From Candidatus Colivivens caballi (lineage in GTDB: Bacteria > Bacteroidota > Bacteroidia > Bacteroidales > Bacteroidaceae): DNA of 34,656 nt. Every line of letters starts with the position of its first letter. The first letter of the stretch is position 1. The translations under genes and the position numbers were made by a program. Location: assembly GCA_018065565.1 (NCBI GenBank), contig JAGHSZ010000021.1, forward strand, positions 1-34,656, written 5' to 3'. The notes under the pieces are model-generated. The model did no database searches. It saw nothing but the letters and a program-made list of their open reading frames with translations, and had not been told where the DNA came from. Positions 31,665 to 34,656 of the stretch are shown in pieces.

Positions 31665-31993
31665 GTCCTAACGAAGCAGAAACCCGTTAGTGGGTATAAG
31701 CGGAGGGAAGGACGAGTGCTATTTATAAATAGGAAAGCGTTTACTTACGCTTTGTTCTTGACGTTTCGAACCTTGCAAATTCAAAACTCAGTCAAAGACA
31801 AATGCAGCGGTAGATGCTCATGTGTTTGTGTTGACACCAACCGTAAGCTAAAGGCATTATGCCAATGGCTCATTGTTGGTTATATATACATAACAATGCG
31901 TGGGCTTCTGCGTTGCTCGTTTCGACTGAGTGGGCAATTGCAAGGGCCTTGAAACGTGAGACGAGTAACGGTACGGACTCTCACGCTTTTTTT
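31665..31993 (+). ncRNA. Candidate structured non-coding RNA of about 325 nt
   Basis: The segment runs from just after a consensus promoter to an intrinsic terminator and has no credible protein. It is rich in pairings: GTCCT/AGGAC (31665-31669 with 31708-31712) enclosing CTAACG/CGTTAG; AAAGCGT/ACGCTTT (31734-31740 with 31747-31753); GTCAA..ACAAA with TTTGT.TTGAC (31791-31802 with 31823-31833); ACCAAC/GTTGGT (31836-31841 with 31875-31880) enclosing GGCA-TTA-TGCC; and CGTTGCTCGT/ACGAGTAACG (31911-31920 with 31961-31970). It lacks the conserved cores of tmRNA, RNase P RNA and SRP RNA as I know them. A 6S-like or Bacteroidales-specific family (such as Rfam Bacteroidales-1) is possible but not shown. 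The 78-codon frame inside it looks accidental. Confidence 0.6.
31955..31993 (+). terminator. Terminator of the candidate non-coding RNA
   Basis: CGTGAGA (31955-31961) pairs with TCTCACG (31979-31985) around a 17-nt loop, followed by C and seven T. The loop bases ACGAGTAACG can pair instead with 31911-31920, so two alternative folds compete. Confidence 0.8.
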
Positions 31994-32066
31994 GTGACCA
32001 TTGTTAACCTGACAGGTTCTACAAGAATGTGTGTGGATAAAAGTTAAGTCCATAGGTCTGTAATGA

Positions 32067-32141
32067 AAATGACGATACCCCCAAGAAAAATCATGGTATT
32101 GAACCATGAAACCGTTGTATCAAGTCGCAATATCGTCATTT
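32067..32141. repeat. Nested inverted repeat in the ompA-GLUG gap
   Basis: AAATGACGATA (32067-32077) and TATCGTCATTT (32131-32141) form a perfect 11-bp inverted repeat. Inside it TCATGG/CCATGA (32091-32096 with 32104-32109) makes a second hairpin. CATCATTTCATGC-like words continue to about 32190. The rest of 31994-32383 shows no gene. Confidence 0.75.
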
Positions 32142-32343
32142 CATGCCATGATACCATCATTTCATGCTGCAATTCATTTACAACATGCAGTTGACAACAT
32201 CATGAAGTATGTACGAATGTACGATGACGCATGCAGATTCATAAGTGAACTTACCCACACATAGTCATGTAAAACCACCTAACATGACAAACTGCCACAA
32301 TACCTATACTATTATTAACCGCCTGATTTGGGAGTTGTTGGGC

Positions 32344-32363
32344 ATAAATGTGACTACATTTAT
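32344..32363 (+). promoter_or_regulatory. Hairpin just upstream of the GLUG protein gene
   Basis: ATAAATGT and ACATTTAT form an 8-bp stem with a 4-nt loop ending 20 bp before ATG 32384. The palindrome CATAAATTTATG (32375-32386) then covers the start codon itself. Both could limit ribosome access. No clear promoter was found for this gene. Confidence 0.4.
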
Positions 32364-32383
32364 TGTTTAACATTCATAAATTT

Positions 32384-34656
32384 ATGCGTATGAAGAAACT
32401 ATTATTTCTTTTAGCATTATTGCTCAACGCAGTTTGGGCGAGTGCTCAGTTCAGTGGGTCAGGAACTGGAACGAAAAGTGACCCGTATCTTATTTTCAAT
32501 CCGATTCAGCTGAATCAGATTAGAGGGTTCTTGAACAAGTCCGATGTATATTTCAAGGTGATGTCGGACATCGACTTGACGGATTGGATTGCCGACAACA
32601 ACCCTACTCAGGGATGGCAACCAATTGGAACATCAAGTTCGCCGTTCAAGGGTACTATTGATGGTGGAGGTCATACCATCTCAGGGCTTGTGATTAATCG
32701 AACATCAACTGAAGATGTGGGCTTCTTTGCAGCAATCAATGGAGCCACCATTAAAAATATAACAATTAATGGTGACGTAACAGGCAAAAGCGCCATCGGT
32801 GGCATTGCTGGTTATGCGGTTGGCTGTACATTTAGCGAATGTAACTATCACGGTAATATAAACGGAATGACGAATGTTGGAGGTATCGTTGGTTATTCAT
32901 ATGCTTATACATCCACATTTGTGTCATGCACTGTAGATGCAAAAATAACAGCCAGTGGTGAAAACACAGGTGGCATCGTTGGCTATAGTAATGGTGGCAG
33001 CACTGTAAATATCACATCATGTTTTACATACGGCACTATTTCTGGTAGCAAATATGTGGGTGGACTTGCTGGACATATCAACAAACACACCATTTCCGAA
33101 AGTGGTGCAATAATGGACATCACTTCAATCAATGGATATGTTGGCGGCATTATTGGAAGCAGTGAGCCTGATGATTCTGGCATCACCCGAAAAGTCGTAC
33201 ATTGTTTTTGCATTGGAGATATTCATAGTGACGGAGACAATGTTGGTGGTATTATAGGATATGACTATGGTGGTGGTTATTCTACTTATTATTCTTCTTC
33301 TAATCTCTCAAATTGTTATTATTCAGGCAACATTTCTGGTAAGGACAATGTTGGTGGAATAGTAGGATATGCGCATCATAGTCAGATAAACAAATGTTAT
33401 TCTGTAGGTTCTATTTCAGGTAATACTAATGTTGGAGGTATTGCTGGATATTTGTGTGAACGGAGTTCGAGCTACAGACCAACAATAACTTCATGTGTTG
33501 CAATCAATAGCGATGTGAATGCCATAACATCAGGAGCTGGTCGTATCTTTGGAAAGAAAGACGCCGGCAATATTGGTCAAACTGGTTCGCAGACAGGAAA
33601 TCTTGGTTTAGGCACTTGCCGTGTAGTAGTCAATGGTGTGCTTCAATCCATCGAAGATGGTGAGCAAAACGGTACGAGCACAGGTCGCTCAACATTGAAA
33701 GTACGAGGAACTTATCAGGCAATAGGCTGGAACTTCAATGATGACTGGAACATCCTTGACACGGAATGTTATCCATACGCCAAGACGCAGATGGCTCCTC
33801 CTGTAATAGAAAGCGGTTGCAACTCGGGCAGCACACTCGTTACTGGTAAAAGTACTAACGGCGGTACGGTTTACTTAAAGACCAACGGCAAGACATACTC
33901 AGGAAAGGTAACTGCCAACCACTGGGAGATTGCGACTGCTCCACTTCAGGGAGGCGCAAAGGTAGAGGTCTATGCTGATGATGCAGCACAGATACAGTCA
34001 TACATCGTTACTCAGGACATCACATACGCAGGCAAGGGTACACAGGATAATCCTTACCAGCTCTATACCGCAGCTGACCTTGCAGGGGCTAACGGCAACT
34101 ATTATTTCAAACTGATGAACGACATCGACCTGACCGACTATATTGCAGCAAACAGCCCAACTACAGGTTGGACACCAATCGGCAAAGGCGGTTCTGTGAT
34201 GGCTAACTTCGACGGCGACGGACACACGGTATCAGGTCTCTGGATTAACTCAACAGAAGATTATGTGGGTTTGTTCTCGAACGCATCAGGTGCAACCATC
34301 AAGAACCTGAAAGTCATTGCTGCATCAGGTAAGAAAGTGAAAGGCGGCAACTATACAGGTGGCATCATCGGTCGCTGCTACAACGGAACAATCGAAAACT
34401 GCTCATTCAAGGGTAATGTAGAAGGCAAAAACTACACTGGCGGTATCGTTGGTTCGGATGATGATAGCCAGAACATCAAGAACAAGGTAAACGGCAATGT
34501 AACAGGAGCAAACAATGTAGGCGGTATAGCGGGTTATACAGGCGGTGGCTCTATCACCAAGGCAATGTATAACGGCAGCGTACAGTCATCAGCAGGATCC
34601 GCTTATGTCGGAGGTATAGCTGGAAGCAGCAAATCTGCAATATCACAGTGCTATGC
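32384..34656 (+). CDS. Partial secreted GLUG-repeat surface protein
   Basis: The frame opens at ATG 32384 (or 32390), with signal peptide MRMKKLLFLLALLLNAVWAS ending at AQ, and is still open at the window end after 757 codons. It contains at least twelve GLUG-type motifs, such as VGGIAGYA, VGGIVGYS, TGGIVGYS, VGGLAGHI and VGGIIGYD, each ending a strand of a likely beta-solenoid. The protein has two similar halves: each begins GTxxxPYxxxxxxxL, then DIDLTDxIAxNxPTxGWxPIG and DGxGHTxSGL (about residues 30-110 and 550-640). An immunoglobulin-like spacer (about 470-545) with TGKSTNGGTVYLKTNGK separates them. GLUG proteins are surface or secreted adhesin-like proteins, some with peptidase domains; none is seen here. 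The C-terminus, possibly with a sorting signal, is missing. Confidence 0.88.
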   Translation, partial: MRMKKLLFLLALLLNAVWASAQFSGSGTGTKSDPYLIFNPIQLNQIRGFLNKSDVYFKVMSDIDLTDWIADNNPTQGWQPIGTSSSPFKGTIDGGGHTISGLVINRTSTEDVGFFAAINGATIKNITINGDVTGKSAIGGIAGYAVGCTFSECNYHGNINGMTNVGGIVGYSYAYTSTFVSCTVDAKITASGENTGGIVGYSNGGSTVNITSCFTYGTISGSKYVGGLAGHINKHTISESGAIMDITSINGYVGGIIGSSEPDDSGITRKVVHCFCIGDIHSDGDNVGGIIGYDYGGGYSTYYSSSNLSNCYYSGNISGKDNVGGIVGYAHHSQINKCYSVGSISGNTNVGGIAGYLCERSSSYRPTITSCVAINSDVNAITSGAGRIFGKKDAGNIGQTGSQTGNLGLGTCRVVVNGVLQSIEDGEQNGTSTGRSTLKVRGTYQAIGWNFNDDWNILDTECYPYAKTQMAPPVIESGCNSGSTLVTGKSTNGGTVYLKTNGKTYSGKVTANHWEIATAPLQGGAKVEVYADDAAQIQSYIVTQDITYAGKGTQDNPYQLYTAADLAGANGNYYFKLMNDIDLTDYIAANSPTTGWTPIGKGGSVMANFDGDGHTVSGLWINSTEDYVGLFSNASGATIKNLKVIAASGKKVKGGNYTGGIIGRCYNGTIENCSFKGNVEGKNYTGGIVGSDDDSQNIKNKVNGNVTGANNVGGIAGYTGGGSITKAMYNGSVQSSAGSAYVGGIAGSSKSAISQCY

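Noticed and set aside
31716..31952. 78-codon plus-strand frame inside the non-coding RNA candidate
   Set aside because: The translation is Cys- and Arg-rich without family features, and the stems and terminator explain the region better.
31465..31993. tmRNA or RNase P RNA identity for the post-ompA transcript
   Set aside because: No tmRNA 5'/3' tRNA-like ends and no RNase P P4 core (GAGGAAAGTCC) were found; a stray CAGAAACCCG at 31677-31686 alone is not enough.

Overview
The window looks like chromosomal DNA of a Bacteroidales bacterium, most likely of the Prevotella group. The evidence is consistent: seven intergenic sites carry the Bacteroidota-type promoter -7 element TAnnTTTG (three with a TTTG 19-20 bp upstream); Shine-Dalgarno sequences are mostly absent; and the gene content is typical (biotin-complex carboxyltransferase, two secreted CotH proteins, GH97-type N-domain, DPP IV, paired SurA-type isomerases, OmpA with a coiled coil, GLUG-repeat surface protein). 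No phage or insertion sequence was recognised.

Region 1 (1-1892, minus strand) is a compact accessory cassette. Reading leftwards it holds a Dam-type GATC methyltransferase cut off after its first 41 residues, a KilA-N gene broken by a nonsense codon and an internal deletion, an apparently intact DpnI/Dam-replacing-family endonuclease with all catalytic and zinc residues, and a partial acidic gene of unknown function running off the edge. A DpnI-type enzyme cuts methylated GATC, so a working copy needs a host without Dam. The sequence appears to catch the methylase in a dead state beside the live nuclease; this is the most interesting part of the window.

Region 2 (2158-10880) has an HD-domain/MsrA fusion on the plus strand, then a minus-strand run: carboxyltransferase subunit whose biotinyl-like domain lacks the biotin lysine, initiator-type tRNA-Met, CotH protein with a Met-Gly-Phe-Pro repeat tract, GH97 N-domain joined to a probable outer-membrane barrel, O-acetylhomoserine sulfhydrylase, and an RlpA-like lipoprotein/periplasmic protein with a long structured leader.

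Region 3 (11207-20911, plus strand) has mfd, a low-molecular-weight tyrosine phosphatase, a second CotH protein with a ricin-like lectin domain and a possible type IX sorting tail, a TIGR01212-type radical SAM protein, and dipeptidyl peptidase IV. The gaps carry small palindromic repeats, including a 60-bp element found again near 31.5 kb and an AGTACT-rich array.

Region 4 (21070-29850, plus strand) is an apparent operon or gene cluster: guaB, two periplasmic peptidylprolyl isomerases, an LptA/OstA-like protein, a small membrane protein and mutL. The middle genes fit outer-membrane protein folding and lipopolysaccharide transport.

Region 5 (29966-34656, plus strand) has ompA with a long leader and strong terminator, then a roughly 1-kb gene-free stretch containing a convincing promoter-to-terminator non-coding RNA candidate of about 325 nt and several inverted repeats, and finally the first 757 codons of a secreted GLUG-repeat protein cut by the window edge.
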